From Olavius sp. associated proteobacterium Delta 1 (GTDB lineage Bacteria; Desulfobacterota; Desulfobacteria; Desulfobacterales; JAFDCJ01), in NCBI GenBank assembly GCA_902749685.1, contig CACVKW010000065.1:86722-150721 (forward strand): 64,000 nt of DNA, read 5' to 3'. A model generated the notes under the pieces. It had not been told where the DNA came from. It made no database searches and saw nothing but the letters and a program-made list of their open reading frames with translations. Shown in pieces: positions 63,821-64,000 of this stretch. Both the position numbers and the translations under genes were made by a program. The first letter of the stretch is position 1. Every line of letters starts with the position of its first letter.

Positions 63821-64000
63821 AGGATCCTTTGGAACACATTGGATTAACCCTATAGTTGCATAAAATTTTGAAATCCAACTTCGCTGCTGATATGAAGACC
63901 CTTGAAAGTATTGACTGATCCTGGATTCTGGTTTCTGGATACTGGATGTCGTTGAAATTCACCGATAGTGTCCTGTTAGATATCCAGCATCGAGTATCAA

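Overview
The window looks like a chromosomal segment from a Gram-negative, probably anaerobic member of the Desulfobacterota, close to the Desulfobacterales. This is inferred from gene content and order: a large LPS-core cluster, F0 ATP synthase genes (atpZ-atpI-atpB-atpE) standing apart from F1, an rpsF-rpsR-DUF2232-rplI-dnaB block, and a yicC-remA-gmk cluster. I could not run a phylogenetic test. Coding is dense on both strands, and UUG starts appear repeatedly.

Layout. 1-1.4 kb holds the start of an exported Ig-like-domain protein that runs off the left edge. 2.2-21.7 kb is a cell-envelope island: a B12-type radical SAM protein, three GT9 heptosyltransferase-type proteins, a Kdo/LPS kinase, a sulfotransferase, a protein with two LPS-kinase domains in tandem, five GT2/GT4/CgeB-type glycosyltransferases, Kdo transferase (waaA), an LpxL-type acyltransferase and a GNAT-like protein. 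Together these would build, phosphorylate, acylate and decorate the LPS core. 21.9-31.2 kb is a decaying zone: a broken AMP ligase beside its carrier protein, a broken Nudix hydrolase, a truncated membrane protein, and an exosortase-A-type ACP/ligase pair followed by a doubly deleted decarboxylase. It also holds an intact hybrid histidine kinase, a polysaccharide deacetylase and a GT2 enzyme.

31.6-45.2 kb is housekeeping: a Trm112-like protein, DUF4416, yicC, remA, gmk, rlmB, comF, the heptose-1-P adenylyltransferase, pgeF, pyrK, the F0 genes with a strong terminator, an HDOD protein and uvrA. 45.2-54.3 kb carries a divergent DnaA with an AT-rich upstream region, then on the minus strand tRNA-Lys(CUU), rpsF (with a repeat-built acidic tail), rpsR, DUF2232, rplI, dnaB, hflX and an inositol-phosphatase gene. 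54.5-64 kb has kptA, hemL, a cNMP-binding/PilZ fusion, a second hybrid kinase, mpl, fabF and a plsC-like acyltransferase.

The most striking non-coding feature is the repeat landscape. Almost every long intergenic stretch contains degenerate tandem arrays with a strict 7-base period but many different unit sequences. Four are built into larger palindromic, MITE-like elements, and several arrays run into genes and encode their last residues. Three copies of a second palindromic family (arms reading CACGAATT) and several copies of a third (CTGCGACGAGCTCAGTCGA and related) are also present. No CRISPR array, transposase, integrase or phage gene was seen.
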